DNA of 64,000 nt. Origin: Bacteroides faecalis. Lineage in GTDB: Bacteria; Bacteroidota; Bacteroidia; Bacteroidales; Bacteroidaceae. A program made the position numbers and the translations under genes. The notes below the pieces were generated by a model. It was not told the origin of the DNA. It ran no database searches and saw only the letters and a list, made by a program, of their open reading frames with translations. Below are positions 9,088 through 18,060 of this stretch, piece after piece; the first letter of the stretch is position 1; each line of letters starts with the position of its first letter. Location: positions 62,001 to 126,000 of the forward strand of contig NZ_BHWB01000007.1 in the NCBI RefSeq assembly GCF_003865075.1, in the 5' to 3' direction.

Positions 9088-9327
9088 TTATTGTATGCCG
9101 AAATCTTCAACCAATTCATACTTGTCTTCTTTAATCCCTAGTAGGTGATTAATCTTCTTTCTCTTTTCCAGATCCGTAAAGTACTTTTCCACGACTTGAT
9201 AGAGATCAAAATTACTGGTTGATCCTGCGGCCATATCAAGTGATTCTACCATTTTTTCTACTGCCTGATGGATTTTTTCAGTTTCTATCAGATGTAGTTC
9301 GTTACTGTGTATTAAATATTTTTCCAT
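9088..9327 (-). CDS. Small conserved-looking protein of unknown function
   Basis: A 79-residue acidic, soluble protein, mainly predicted helical (IHQAVEKMVESLDMAAG, LYQVVEKYFTDLEKRKKINHLLGI), with no signal peptide or membrane segment. The ATG is at 9325-9327 with an AT-rich leader. I do not recognise a family. Codon use looks like that of its neighbours, and it has its own intergenic spaces, so it is probably real. Confidence 0.6.
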   Translation of the reverse strand: MEKYLIHSNELHLIETEKIHQAVEKMVESLDMAAGSTSNFDLYQVVEKYFTDLEKRKKINHLLGIKEDKYELVEDFGIQ

Positions 9328-9450
9328 AACTGCAATGTTTTAAGTTACATAGTTATAACGTTCCGTAAGGATGGAAAGTTCAGGGGAGAGGATTTACTTT
9401 TGGAACCTTCAAAACTGATATTGTTGATTATAAAAATATAACTATTATAA

Positions 9451-9852
9451 GATGATGTTGCTATTGTTTGGATTGACGCATATCCTGATTTGGATTTGTC
9501 ATACAATGAATATAAAGGTTATCATGCAATGGCTTCGAAAGCGTTGATAGTTTGTGATGAAGGGATGAAAGAACGTCAAAAGGAATTAGGCATTGTGGGG
9601 GTGTCATCAGCGGAAGTTGCCGATAATAGCTCAATAATATTGGAATGGTTGAAAAATACTGGTGTGTCTAAAGTCGTTATTCATTTTGATCTGGATGTAT
9701 TGGCCCCTGCTGAAATTATAGCGGGAGTGGGGGGACCAAATGGAACGAAAATGAAAGAAGTAGTGAGAGCTATTAACGAGATTGCTGAAACATACGATTT
9801 GGTTGGACTTACTATTGCAGAGCCAATGCCACGTATTGCCATTAAATTTTAG
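9451..9852 (+). pseudogene. 5'-truncated arginase/agmatinase-family gene remnant
   Basis: The frame encodes the C-terminal half of a ureohydrolase: VAIVWIDAYPDLD corresponds to the metal-binding WxDAHxD motif and VIHFDLDVLAP to the second DxD motif, followed by the family C-terminus. The residues before DDVAIVW are missing, with an in-frame stop at 9448-9450, no ATG, and only an internal TTG at 9490. The usual His in DAHxD is Tyr here. Intact family members are about 270-300 residues and need the lost N-terminal GGDHS region. The fragment cannot be an active manganese enzyme, so pseudogene is preferred over a short functional gene. Confidence 0.8.
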
Positions 9853-9965
9853 GAATATGTTAAATCGCTTACCTTTATTAAAATAATGAAAGTGATTGAA
9901 CAGATATAATGCTGAGAATGGTATAATTTACTTTTGATATGATAGGAAAGTGATAGATAATAAAC

Positions 9966-10063
9966 AATGTTATCAACAGGTTAATTAATTGTTTAATAGT
10001 GGTCTATGTATTTTTAGTTACTATTTATAAACAACTTGAAAATATTGATCTGTTGATAACATT
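9966..10063. repeat. Perfect 14-bp inverted repeat with TTATCAACA cores
   Basis: AATGTTATCAACAG at 9966-9979 is repeated exactly in inverted orientation at 10050-10063, enclosing 70 bp of AT-rich DNA. Each arm contains TTATCAACA, one base away from the DnaA-box consensus TTATCCACA. The region lies between the arginase remnant and a convergent lipoprotein gene. Its function is not known. Confidence 0.6.
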
Positions 10064-10109
10064 ACTAATATTTGTCTGAATTAGCTACTCTTCCGCTTAA
10101 TAAAGTTAT

Positions 10110-10946
10110 TTATTGCCTTTTTCCAACAACTTCCTGTATGATATATGCGTGTTCTAGAGCCGGATATTGAGTTATGTATTCTTTTGTTACATCTTTGATA
10201 TAGCAATAGGTTGGGGCAGGAGTAAAGTTGGCTCTTGCACTCCGTTGTCCAATGAGTGAGAAGAAATCTCGTGTAATATAGAAAACACTATTATCATCTT
10301 TGACTGTTACACGCCAATAATCACGAAGTTTGGTATTTCCTGCAATGGTGATAGCATTTTCTTCATCTAAAATAATATATTCTTTCTCAAAATCTGCTTC
10401 TTTTTGCTGATCATTCTGATAATATATCCGTATTATTCCTCCAACTTCAGCAGGTTCTTTATAGGTAAATATATATCCTTTTTCCGTATCAGACTGTTCC
10501 ATTTCCTTTTCTAGTTTGGTCTTATCGCCTACCGTTAAGTTATTTCCTTGAATGATATATATTCTTTGATAGACAGTATTATTCTCTTCCCTGTATTTTA
10601 CTGTAATAGTTAATATGTATACATTGTTAGATTTATCTTCAATTTTTATCGATGCAATTCCTAATCCAACAGGCTTGAAGGTTATTTTTTCACCATCAAA
10701 GTTGGCTTGGATAGCTTCTTTATTACTATTGGTCACTGTATAATTGCCGTCACCACCTTTAATATATAGAGCTGTAGTTTCTCCACTGAAGGGTGTTAAG
10801 GTTATAGAACAATCTTCGTTGTTGAAAATAATATGTGGATCTTCGTATGCAAGCGTGATAGGTGATTGATCATCATCGCTACAACCTGCAAAGTTGATAG
10901 TGCAGAGAAGTAACAGGAATATCCCGAATAAATGTTTAGTTCTCAT
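10110..10946 (-). CDS. Lipoprotein of unknown function
   Basis: A 278-residue protein with a lipoprotein signal (hydrophobic stretch, lipobox FAGC, then SDDD, the acidic tail typical of surface-exposed Bacteroides lipoproteins). Residues 30-120 look like a beta-sandwich of the bacterial Ig/BACON kind (GGDGNYTVTNSNKEAI, ITFKPVGLGIASIKIEDKSNNVYILTITV). The second half is unassigned, with alternating beta strands and few cysteines. It stands alone, with a -7-like TATATTTG on the minus strand at 11053-11060. Neighbouring genes are decayed, so no context helps. Confidence 0.75.
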   Translation of the reverse strand: MRTKHLFGIFLLLLCTINFAGCSDDDQSPITLAYEDPHIIFNNEDCSITLTPFSGETTALYIKGGDGNYTVTNSNKEAIQANFDGEKITFKPVGLGIASIKIEDKSNNVYILTITVKYREENNTVYQRIYIIQGNNLTVGDKTKLEKEMEQSDTEKGYIFTYKEPAEVGGIIRIYYQNDQQKEADFEKEYIILDEENAITIAGNTKLRDYWRVTVKDDNSVFYITRDFFSLIGQRSARANFTPAPTYCYIKDVTKEYITQYPALEHAYIIQEVVGKRQ

Positions 10947-11227
10947 GTTTTTAAGTTTTGGTTTATAGTCCTATTTAGTTTTTTCCCCCGATTATGGTTT
11001 GTTTAATGTTTTACTCGAAACGAATATAGATATATCATTCCTTGTATGTTGGCAAATATACGGAATTAGTATGAAAGGTGAAACGAATGCAGCTCTTTAT
11101 ATTTATATGAGATGGGAATTTGTTTGTCCTAACTTAACTTTATAAAGAAACGAGTATCTATATAATCATTTGCAATTGATTATTAGATGCCCGCTTTAGA
11201 AATATTATGTTGTTTTTTTGTTGGTTG

Positions 11228-11724
11228 TTATTTTATAAACCGATTGGTAAATTTAGATAAAGACATGATCCATACGATTAGATAGCATACGGCAAAGGTT
11301 ATACATGCCATACCGAGAATACGGATGATATAAGGAGCGTCGAAATATTGAAAAAGATCATAGGTGATAGATCAGAATGTGTAATGGCATAAAAAATGCC
11401 AAAAGATAGGCTTGCCATATGTGAAAGCTAGGTTAATGACGGTTAATTTCCTGTATGATTACAAAGAGAGGGAGAGTCATCATATATACATTCATACAAT
11501 CTCCAGATAAGCATAGTTTCCCGAAAAATAATTCTGAGTGAGTACATGACCACAGGAGGTGATGAGATATCTAATCATAAATATTGGGATTGTGATTAAC
11601 CAAGTTTTTTTCAACTCCAGTTTAATGGGTATTTTACCAGATAATAGGCGAGGAGCAGATAACCAATAAATCCGGAGAAATAATAAAATCTACCATAAAT
11701 ATTCCAGTCACAATTCCCTAAATC
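11228..11724 (-). pseudogene. Decayed acyltransferase-3 family gene (C-terminal part)
   Basis: Conceptual minus-strand translation across several frames gives pieces colinear with membrane acyltransferases such as the intact one at 44.4 kb: GNCDWNIYGRFYYFSGFIGYLLLAYYL, then LITIPIFM, NYFSGNYAYLEIV, NVYMMTLPLFV, MASLSFGIF, and the end piece MSLSKFTNRFIK with a stop at 11228-11230. The pieces lie in different frames and contain stops, so it is not expressed as one protein. The first piece is read in frame from the preceding aminotransferase remnant, placing the fusion junction near 11724. Confidence 0.75.
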
Positions 11725-12863
11725 TATTCTATCTTCCGGCATATTAGAATAATTTATTCTGAATGTGTTTTCTCTATTTCTATTAGGGAAAAAAGAACCA
11801 CATGGAACAAATGTAATCTTTCTTTCAAGGCATTTACTTAAAATCTCCCGTGCTGAAATTTCTTCGGGAAGTTCTATCCAAGTAAATAATCCACCTTCAG
11901 GACGGGTGAATTCTATATTGTCGGGGAAATAATGTTCCATACACTTAATAGTAATATCTCTACGCTTTTTGTACACTTTGACTATTTTCCTAATATGCTT
12001 ATCAATATCGTATCGTTTCAAATATTCGGCAATAGTCATTTGAGCTATTGTATTACATTGTAAATCCGTTCCCTGTTTAACTAGAACATACTTACGGATA
12101 ATATCTTTATCTCCGGTGATCCAGCCAATTTGGAAACCTGGACAGAATATTAAAAAACTGCCTGTACACAAAATATTACCTGCAGTATCAAAAGATTTAA
12201 TTGACGGCAAAGTTTCTCTTTCAAATCTGAATTCATTATATGGATTGTCTTCTACTACCGCAACATTATATTTTGCAGATAATTCAGTCAGTTTCTTAGG
12301 TCTTTCCAGATTCCATGTTTTCCCAGTCGGATTTTGGAAGGTGGGAATTACATAGATCAGTTTTACGTTTTCAGTACTATTTAGAACTTCTTCCAAAGCT
12401 TCCATATTCATACCATTCTCGTCAGTAGGAATTTCAATAAAACTACATCCATATGATTTAAATGCGCTGATTGCTGCAAGATATGTTGGGCTTTCGCACG
12501 GAACAATATCTCCATCGTCCAAAAACACCTTTCCAGACAGGTCTAATCCCTGTTGCGAACCGTGAGTAACCAAAATATTATCTTTATTAAATGTAGTGCC
12601 CAAACGTTCATTCATTCGATTGGCAATCCATTCTCTCAGAGGAGCATACCCTTCCGTAGTCTGTATTGAAGTGCTTTTGTTCCCGCTTCTTTTAAAACAA
12701 TCTGATTTATTTCATTAATTTCTTCAATAGGGAAAAGCTCAAGGGCCGGTAAACCATCTGCAAATGAAATTACATCTTCTTGTTCTGTGACCTTAAGTAT
12801 CTCTCTTATTTCTGAAGCTTTTATATAAGACATCCTTTTAGCGAACTTCAACTTCATATCCAT
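11725..12863 (-). pseudogene. Inactivated PLP-dependent aminotransferase (LysN/MocR-type class I/II), frameshifted and 3'-fused
   Basis: The N-terminal piece (12636-12863, 75 residues from MDMKLKFAKRMSYIK) and the main piece (from 12615 down) together cover almost a full aminotransferase of about 390 residues similar to 2-aminoadipate aminotransferases. Between them, a single missing base near 12658 breaks an expected QYSTTEGYAPLR segment. The PLP site reads GSFLIFCPGF where the family has a Ser-Lys before the IFCPG block, so the cofactor-binding lysine is absent (about 12148-12156). After NYSNMPEDRI the frame runs into acyltransferase-like sequence instead of its own last residues. A sequencing error could explain the frameshift but not the other two defects. 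Confidence 0.85.
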
Positions 12864-12987
12864 TCAATTTATTAACGATTGATAATGTTGCAAAGTAAAG
12901 CAAAAAAGTAAGATGGCGACAGATTTGTCAATGAAAAATCCATTAAAGGGTATTGTTTGTAATGAGGTGATATATGTCGAATGATTA

Positions 12988-13032
12988 TAAAAATCCCGTT
13001 CCGTCTATTAATTATGGCAGGCGGAACGGGAT
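12988..13032 (-). terminator. Rho-independent terminator
   Basis: Perfect 11-bp arms ATCCCGTTCCG / CGGAACGGGAT enclose an 18-bp loop and are followed on the minus strand by a T run. It lies 23 bp after the stop of the beta-propeller lipoprotein gene. Confidence 0.85.
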
Positions 13033-13054
13033 ATCTACAAATAAAAAAGAATTT

Positions 13055-14191
13055 TTATTTTTTCAACTTGCCTACAAACATTACATTGTTATCATCTTCG
13101 TTCAGAGAACCTAATAATTCTTTCAATACTTTTTTATCATTTTCCGTGCAACTGCTTTCCGATAAACGTTTTTCAATAGCATTCATTAAGTGGATAGGTT
13201 CGTACATTGCAAAGAAATAACCGTTTGTGAAACAAAGGGGAGCACCTATTCCTCCAAATTTGTCGTTTTTCAGTCGGATATAATGTGTATCTTGTGTCTT
13301 TTTATCTACCGCAATCGCACCTTTTCTTCCAAGATTTATAATATATTTTTGTGGAAGATCAAAATAGATTTTGAAGAAATCCTCTTTTTCAGGCAGATTA
13401 CTTAATGCAAATAGGGGCTTGGAAGCTCCGGCTTGCGCATCATATACATATAAAGTATCATTACCAGTAATCATATAAGTTAAGTCTGAGGTATTTCCAT
13501 ATGACCAGATTTCATTGTTAAAACCTGAGAAATTACCTTTTTTGTCCAATGGGTTGGTTATATCTCCCGCTTTTCCAAGATATGTAGTTACTTGGTCGTT
13601 GGCATCAATAACTGCTGAAAATATTCCTTCTTTATCAAAGCAAAGATTGACTAAAGAAATACCTCCATCACTATTTAATGCAATCTTAGGTTTGTTTAGG
13701 TCACTTTTAAGATCAATTGTTTTCTCAAAAGTACCGTCTATATTATACTTATACAACTTAGAACTGTTAGAGAAAGGTGCCAAGTAAATAGCTTTACCTG
13801 CTTCGTCAATTACTTCACTGTAGAGAGAGCCACTATACTCACCCGGGCCCTGTCCTATTTTTCCGATGTCATATAGATATTTACCTTCTCGGTCAAACAG
13901 TTTGTAGACTCCTCCATGCTGACGGATACCGATATAGTGATCGGTAATTGTTGGCCACCAGTATTTAAATAATGCGGATTCACTGTTGTCGAAATGAACA
14001 AGCTGACAGTCTTCTACCCATTCACTCAGAGGTACATCAATTGTGTCAGTCACTTTACTGTAATCACACAAGGTGAGTGTGTTTTCACTACTGTTATTAG
14101 CGGTAGCCGCATTGTTTTTATCCTTGGATGTACACGAGAATATACCTCCAGCCAATAAAAAACACAAACTTAATAGTTTTACCTTTTCCAT
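13055..14191 (-). CDS. 6-bladed beta-propeller lipoprotein
   Basis: A 378-residue lipoprotein (signal peptide, lipobox IFSC, then TSKDKNN) matching the Bacteroides 6-bladed beta-propeller family. The family blade motif is visible as LFDREGKYLYDIGKIGQGPGEYSG near residue 110, along with an N-terminal DVPLSEWVEDCQLVHFDN segment and repeated strand patterns. Such proteins are numerous in Bacteroides and often sit near transport or regulatory genes; their role is mostly unknown, possibly ligand sensing. It is monocistronic, with a good terminator. The start is the ATG before the signal peptide. Confidence 0.85.
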   Translation of the reverse strand: MEKVKLLSLCFLLAGGIFSCTSKDKNNAATANNSSENTLTLCDYSKVTDTIDVPLSEWVEDCQLVHFDNSESALFKYWWPTITDHYIGIRQHGGVYKLFDREGKYLYDIGKIGQGPGEYSGSLYSEVIDEAGKAIYLAPFSNSSKLYKYNIDGTFEKTIDLKSDLNKPKIALNSDGGISLVNLCFDKEGIFSAVIDANDQVTTYLGKAGDITNPLDKKGNFSGFNNEIWSYGNTSDLTYMITGNDTLYVYDAQAGASKPLFALSNLPEKEDFFKIYFDLPQKYIINLGRKGAIAVDKKTQDTHYIRLKNDKFGGIGAPLCFTNGYFFAMYEPIHLMNAIEKRLSESSCTENDKKVLKELLGSLNEDDNNVMFVGKLKK

Positions 14192-14579
14192 AATGTATTT
14201 TATTTAAAGTTACAAATTCGTTGGTTCTTACAGACTACCGCTATTTGCTGAAATACAAACTAACAAAAAAGATTTGCATTTCCAACTATTTTACTATTAA
14301 TTTTAATCTAAAGTGTCTTTCTATCAATTTGTTATATTTAATTGTTGTCTATGTAAAATGTATTGATTTGTTACCTTTTTGTAATTGAAAGAAGAAATCA
14401 TATTGAAGTAACTTCCACTAATGTTACTTACCTATTTACTTTAATAAATATTGTAGTTTGCAAGACGAGATTGTGAAAATTATCATGTACATTTGCAGTA
14501 TTCGGATGTTTTTAATGAAGCGTGATTTATAAAAGGCTTTCGGGAAAATAGATGTAAATACGGAATTTTAGAACTTGGA
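14192..14579. other. Divergent intergenic region
   Basis: 388 bp separating the divergent lipoprotein and MmcQ/YjbR genes. TACATTTG at 14488-14495 on the plus strand matches the Bacteroides -7 box about 85 bp upstream of the MmcQ gene, without a clear -33 partner. A short inverted repeat AGTAAC/GTTACT lies near 14407-14427. No ORF or RNA gene was seen. Confidence 0.4.
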
Positions 14580-14957
14580 ATGATGAATATAGAAGAATTT
14601 AGAGATTATTGCCAGTCTTTTAAAGGGGTACAGGAAAAGATGCCTTTTTCGGATGTTTCGGATAAATACAGTCGTGATGTTCTTTGTTTTTATATCGGGA
14701 GTAAATGGTTTTGTTTTGTAAATATTGAAATATTCGATTTTTGTTGTTTGAAATGTGCACCGAATAGAAATTTAGAACTTCAAGCTTCCTATATGGGTAT
14801 AAAACCGGGATGGCATATGAATAAGCATCACTGGATAAGTGTTTACTTTAATCAAGATGTTCCGGATCGCACAATTAAAGGACTTGTACAACAGTCTTAC
14901 GATATTGTCTATAAATCTCTTTCTAAAAAGGAAAAAGAATTAATACAGGGTATATAA
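14580..14957 (+). CDS. MmcQ/YjbR family protein
   Basis: A 125-residue protein of the MmcQ/YjbR (CyaY-like fold) family, with the N-terminal EEFRDYCQSFKGVQEKMPF, the central KWFCFVNIEIFDFCCLKCAPNRN and the family C-terminal HWISVYFNQDVPD...VQQSYDIVYKSL. Members are small soluble proteins with a proposed double-wing DNA-binding mode; their cellular role is unclear. It is a full-length single gene. An ATG three bases further on would be an equally good start. Confidence 0.88.
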   Translation: MMNIEEFRDYCQSFKGVQEKMPFSDVSDKYSRDVLCFYIGSKWFCFVNIEIFDFCCLKCAPNRNLELQASYMGIKPGWHMNKHHWISVYFNQDVPDRTIKGLVQQSYDIVYKSLSKKEKELIQGI

Positions 14958-14989
14958 GATTATATTTGTAGTTATGATAGAAATTTAGA

Positions 14990-15437
14990 GTGCAGTTTAC
15001 AGGGCTGTCTATACAAAGACGGTAACCGACATTTTGGGGATAAAGAATATAGTCTTCCGCATGTTTTTTGCTCTCAGTCTTTATAATCACTTAAATGTTC
15101 TTTATGTTGACTCTGAAGCTGTTTGCCATCCATACAATAATGTTTAGTTATGCTTTGGCAGCTAACGGCATGATTGTCTAAGTAATTCTTTTAAAAAAGC
15201 TTCGAACTCTGCTGTGATGTGAGTGCCGGAGGCTACTAAAGTCCAATCACGAATATAGGTCTGTGTTGTAGGAGCTTCCCAACGTCGACTTTGATACGCA
15301 AATAAACCGCTTTTCCACGTATAAGGAAATTTTGTATTTCAATCTCGGGAAAGAAGCTTTTGGAATAAAGTGAAGGTGGAAATACTCATCAGGGATAACG
15401 ACTTTTTCTTCCAAATAAAGGATAAGCTATCTTGAGA
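14990..15437 (-). pseudogene. ISAon1-family (ISL3-like) insertion-sequence remnant
   Basis: Minus-strand frames contain broken pieces of the two-ORF ISAon1 transposase. The first ORF ends at 15162 and reads LYLEEKVVIPDEYF, IRGKAVYLRIK, RRWEAPTTQTYIRDWTLVASG and ITAEFEAFLKELLRQSCR, spread over at least three frames. The start of the second ORF follows (GKQLQSQHKEHLSDYKD) and then decays. A short continuation probably lies at 18030-18060, on the far side of the IS66 element, so this older IS was split by the later insertion. It is not mobile on its own. Confidence 0.7.
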
Positions 15438-15445
15438 AATATTAT
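15438..15445 (+). repeat. IS66 target-site duplication, left copy
   Basis: AATATTAT immediately before the left terminal repeat is identical to 18022-18029. Eight bp is the duplication length typical of IS66-family insertion. Confidence 0.9.
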
Positions 15446-15487
15446 GTAAGCATCCGATAAAGTACACATTGTATTTTCATAAAATAG

Positions 15488-15534
15488 AAAACTCGATATC
15501 AACTTTAGTCAAAAGCTAATATCGAGTTTTTTTT
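15488..15534. terminator. Hairpin at the end of the IS66 operon
   Basis: Perfect 12-bp arms AAAACTCGATAT / ATATCGAGTTTT, with T runs on both strands. It lies just beyond the tnpC stop, ends the transposase transcript, and would also block readthrough into the element from outside. Confidence 0.75.
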
Positions 15535-15552
15535 ATTCTTCAACATAAATAT

Positions 15553-17166
15553 TTAAACTCCAATTGGATTCGTGTTGGATTTCTCTAACTTCCAAACATC
15601 CGGAAGAAGTTCACGAACATTTTTCCCGGAGTCCTTTTCCAGATAGTATGGAAGTTTGGCTATGACATCATTCAGCCATTCCCTTGGGTTAATTTCCTGT
15701 GCTTTACAGGTAGCTAATAGTGAGCATATGATTGCTGTATTTTCAGCAGCCTCGTGGTTACCACAAAAGAGGAAGTTCTTTCTGGACAAAGTAAGTGGTC
15801 TAATCGCATTTTCCGCCAGATTATTATCGATTTTCAGATTTCCATCTTTCAGGTAATTCTTCATTCTTGGCCAAAGAGGATAAGTATAGGTAATAGCTTG
15901 TCCCATGCGACTTCTTGGTGGTACTTTGCCATAAGTCTGTTCCACCCATTTTTCAAAGGAGTCAAGTATGGGAGTTGCCAAACGCTGGCGGAGTGCACAT
16001 CGTCCCTGCGCATCGAGTTTCCGGGCATCTGCTATCTGCTCAATATGATATAGTTCCTGTATTTGTTTAAGAGCATATTCAGCAAGTGATCTATTTTCAT
16101 CCAGTGCCAGCTCCATATGTCTTCTGATATGGGCCAGACAGGCAATAAGGCACACGTCCTTAGTGCCATCAAACGCATTGTAGGCACTGTATCCGTCACT
16201 TTGAAGATATCCTTTGAAGTCCTTTAATAAATTTCTGATTGTCTGTCCGGATCGGGAACCGTCATCATAATGGAAGATGACCTGTTTTTCCATAACTGCC
16301 CTGACCATCCATAAATACTCCTTATCGGTTTTTCCCTTTCCTTTGTTGATGACCCGTACTGTGGTTTCGTCGACCTGAACATATCCGCTGCCCGTTACGA
16401 GCTTTACTAATTCCGAATAAAGAGGACTTAATAACTCACATACCGGCTTAAACCACCCGCTTAAAGTACTTTCCGGCAGTCGTACACCCAAATGTCTGTA
16501 TTCCTTTACCTGACGATAAAAGGGAACATGATATTCATATTTCTGCAGAAGTATTTCGGCTAGCAAGGAAGGTCCTGCCAGACATTTGTATATAGGGGAA
16601 GGTGGAAGCGGTGCTATTATGACACCGCTTTCACCCTCTTTGGGAAGACTTAAATTATTTTTGAGTCCGTATTTGGGACGTACTGTCTCTTTGACATATA
16701 GCTTTCCCGGTTCAAATTCAAGCGTACGTGTGCGCTCTTCACCTATACGACGATATCGATTCAGATCCACATTATCAGGTTCGACAATGACTTCCACAAC
16801 GGGCAGCCCCTCTAACAGTTCCCGATTACGGCGGGATTCTTTTTTCTTTCCGTCCGGTTTACATGTCCTAGTGCCTACGCCAGTCTCCACAAGATCCGTT
16901 TCCTCTTGCCTGGGATTAGCCAAGGTATCAAACAAGGCAAGCTGGTTGGGATCCAAGGATGCCAGCTTTTCACTCTTTCTGCCGAAAAGCTGTCTGTTTA
17001 ACCAGGCTACTTGCGACAGGAGTTCCTGTACTTTTTGCTGCAGTTCTCCCGTCTGTTCCATAAGTTTCTGATTTGATTCTACAAGGGTACGATTTGTCTC
17101 CAGAAGCCCTTTTATTTGCTCCTGTTGATTCTTGATTATTAGTTCCATCGTATCTGTATGAATCAT
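15553..17166 (-). CDS. tnpC: IS66 family transposase TnpC
   Basis: The 537-residue DDE transposase of IS66. Residues 5-60 form a leucine-rich coiled coil (KNQQEQIKGLLETNRTLVESN...), followed by the RQLFGRKSEKL segment typical of the family. The catalytic triad is visible as Asp in YVQVDETTVRV, Asp in YLQSDGYSAYN and Glu in NNLAENAIRPL. The C-terminal IS66 domain (LLATCKAQEINPREWLNDVIAKLPYY) is intact. It is the third gene of the transposase operon, 75 bp after tnpB. Confidence 0.96.
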   Translation of the reverse strand: MIHTDTMELIIKNQQEQIKGLLETNRTLVESNQKLMEQTGELQQKVQELLSQVAWLNRQLFGRKSEKLASLDPNQLALFDTLANPRQEETDLVETGVGTRTCKPDGKKKESRRNRELLEGLPVVEVIVEPDNVDLNRYRRIGEERTRTLEFEPGKLYVKETVRPKYGLKNNLSLPKEGESGVIIAPLPPSPIYKCLAGPSLLAEILLQKYEYHVPFYRQVKEYRHLGVRLPESTLSGWFKPVCELLSPLYSELVKLVTGSGYVQVDETTVRVINKGKGKTDKEYLWMVRAVMEKQVIFHYDDGSRSGQTIRNLLKDFKGYLQSDGYSAYNAFDGTKDVCLIACLAHIRRHMELALDENRSLAEYALKQIQELYHIEQIADARKLDAQGRCALRQRLATPILDSFEKWVEQTYGKVPPRSRMGQAITYTYPLWPRMKNYLKDGNLKIDNNLAENAIRPLTLSRKNFLFCGNHEAAENTAIICSLLATCKAQEINPREWLNDVIAKLPYYLEKDSGKNVRELLPDVWKLEKSNTNPIGV

Positions 17167-17241
17167 TCTTTTTAGTATCTTATTATAATGTAAAGATACT
17201 GAAAATCGTACAGCTATACAAGTTTAGGAAGCTCTTTTTAA

Positions 17242-17610
17242 TCAATAAAATCCTTCTTTTCGACCGGCTTTAAGACGTTTGAGTCTATCACTCGGATTAT
17301 CGGTTATGCCTTCCACCATCAGTACTAAATCACGCCATTCCATGGGATAGGAACGGCTTTCACTATCATAGGAAGGAAGTCTGAAGGTACCTTCCTCAAG
17401 GCGTTTTATGTATAAAACCATACCTCCGTCTTCGGCATGCAGAAGTTTCATGGTTGTTCTGCTTCGGTTGACAAAGATAAACACATCGCCAAGTCGAACG
17501 TCATATCCCATTTTATCATGAACAAGCCCACAAAGGGAATTTATTCCTTTGCGCATATCTGTCTTCCCGGGACACAGGAAGTAGCGCATCGTATCATTCA
17601 GGCAGAACAT
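17242..17610 (-). CDS. tnpB: IS66 family accessory protein TnpB
   Basis: A 122-residue IS66 Orf2 protein, recognisable from YFLCPGKTDMRKGINSLCGLV, GDVFIFVNRSRTTMKLLHAEDGGMVLYIKRLEEG and the C-terminal RLKRLKAGRK. It is required with TnpC for IS66 transposition, but its biochemical role is not settled. Its start lies inside tnpA (17-bp overlap), which indicates translational coupling. This is the IS66 protein, not the TnpB nuclease related to Cas12. Confidence 0.95.
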   Translation of the reverse strand: MFCLNDTMRYFLCPGKTDMRKGINSLCGLVHDKMGYDVRLGDVFIFVNRSRTTMKLLHAEDGGMVLYIKRLEEGTFRLPSYDSESRSYPMEWRDLVLMVEGITDNPSDRLKRLKAGRKEGFY

Positions 17611-17950
17611 GGCTACATAATTTACTGATCAGGCCATAAATAATCTCCGGATTACTTAGGATGTTGAGGTGGATCTTTATGTCGGATGGAAGTTCTATGG
17701 TTACATGCCTGTCACCACATGATGAAGTGGGAATGGCAGGAGTATGATTAATATTAAGAGGGATAAACGAATCACCTGTAGGTTCGGTGTGTTTGGTATA
17801 TGGGTGACTCAATCCATATTTCTTCTTCCAATAATGAAAACAGGAAGCAGGATACGATTCATTATCACAGAAATCCTTTATGGTTAGTCCGCTGGACTGT
17901 TGGCGCTGATATAGCGCTAAAAACTCTTCTTTACTCATTGATCGTTTCAT
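17594..17950 (-). CDS. tnpA: IS66 family TnpA (HTH accessory protein)
   Basis: A 118-residue protein with an N-terminal helix-turn-helix of the IS66 Orf1 type (SKEEFLALYQRQQSSGLTIKDFCDNESYPASCFHYWKKKYG). The C-terminal part ends with ITIELPSDIKIHLN-like strands (VTIELPSDIKIHL). It is the first gene of the operon, starting 44 bp inside the right terminal repeat, and overlaps tnpB. Confidence 0.93.
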   Translation of the reverse strand: MKRSMSKEEFLALYQRQQSSGLTIKDFCDNESYPASCFHYWKKKYGLSHPYTKHTEPTGDSFIPLNINHTPAIPTSSCGDRHVTIELPSDIKIHLNILSNPEIIYGLISKLCSHVLPE

Positions 17951-18021
17951 AACTACGTTTTTGAACGCAAAGTAATAGAAGAGTTTTTAGGTCTACAATG
18001 TGTACTTTATCGGATGCTTAC

Positions 18022-18029
18022 AATATTAT
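18022..18029 (+). repeat. IS66 target-site duplication, right copy
   Basis: AATATTAT directly follows the right terminal repeat and matches 15438-15445 exactly. Confidence 0.9.
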
Positions 18030-18060
18030 GGACAAGTGTAAAAATGTAGTGTTTTAAACG

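Larger units (their letters stand above)
15446..18021 (-). mobile_element. Complete IS66-family insertion sequence
   Basis: A 2576-bp element bounded by perfect 28-bp inverted terminal repeats (15446-15473 and 17994-18021, ends GTAAGCATCCGATAAAG) and flanked by an 8-bp duplication. It carries the canonical tnpA, tnpB and tnpC genes, all on the minus strand and all with full open frames. It interrupts an older ISAon1 remnant. The perfect repeats and intact frames suggest recent insertion and possible activity. Confidence 0.95.

Noticed and set aside
15493-15534. Possible CRISPR-like or riboswitch structure at the IS66 end
   Set aside because: It is a single simple hairpin with T runs, fully explained as the transposase terminator.
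17242-17610. TnpB nuclease (Cas12 ancestor) with omega RNA
   Set aside because: This TnpB is the small IS66 accessory protein; it has no RuvC motifs and the name is only shared.
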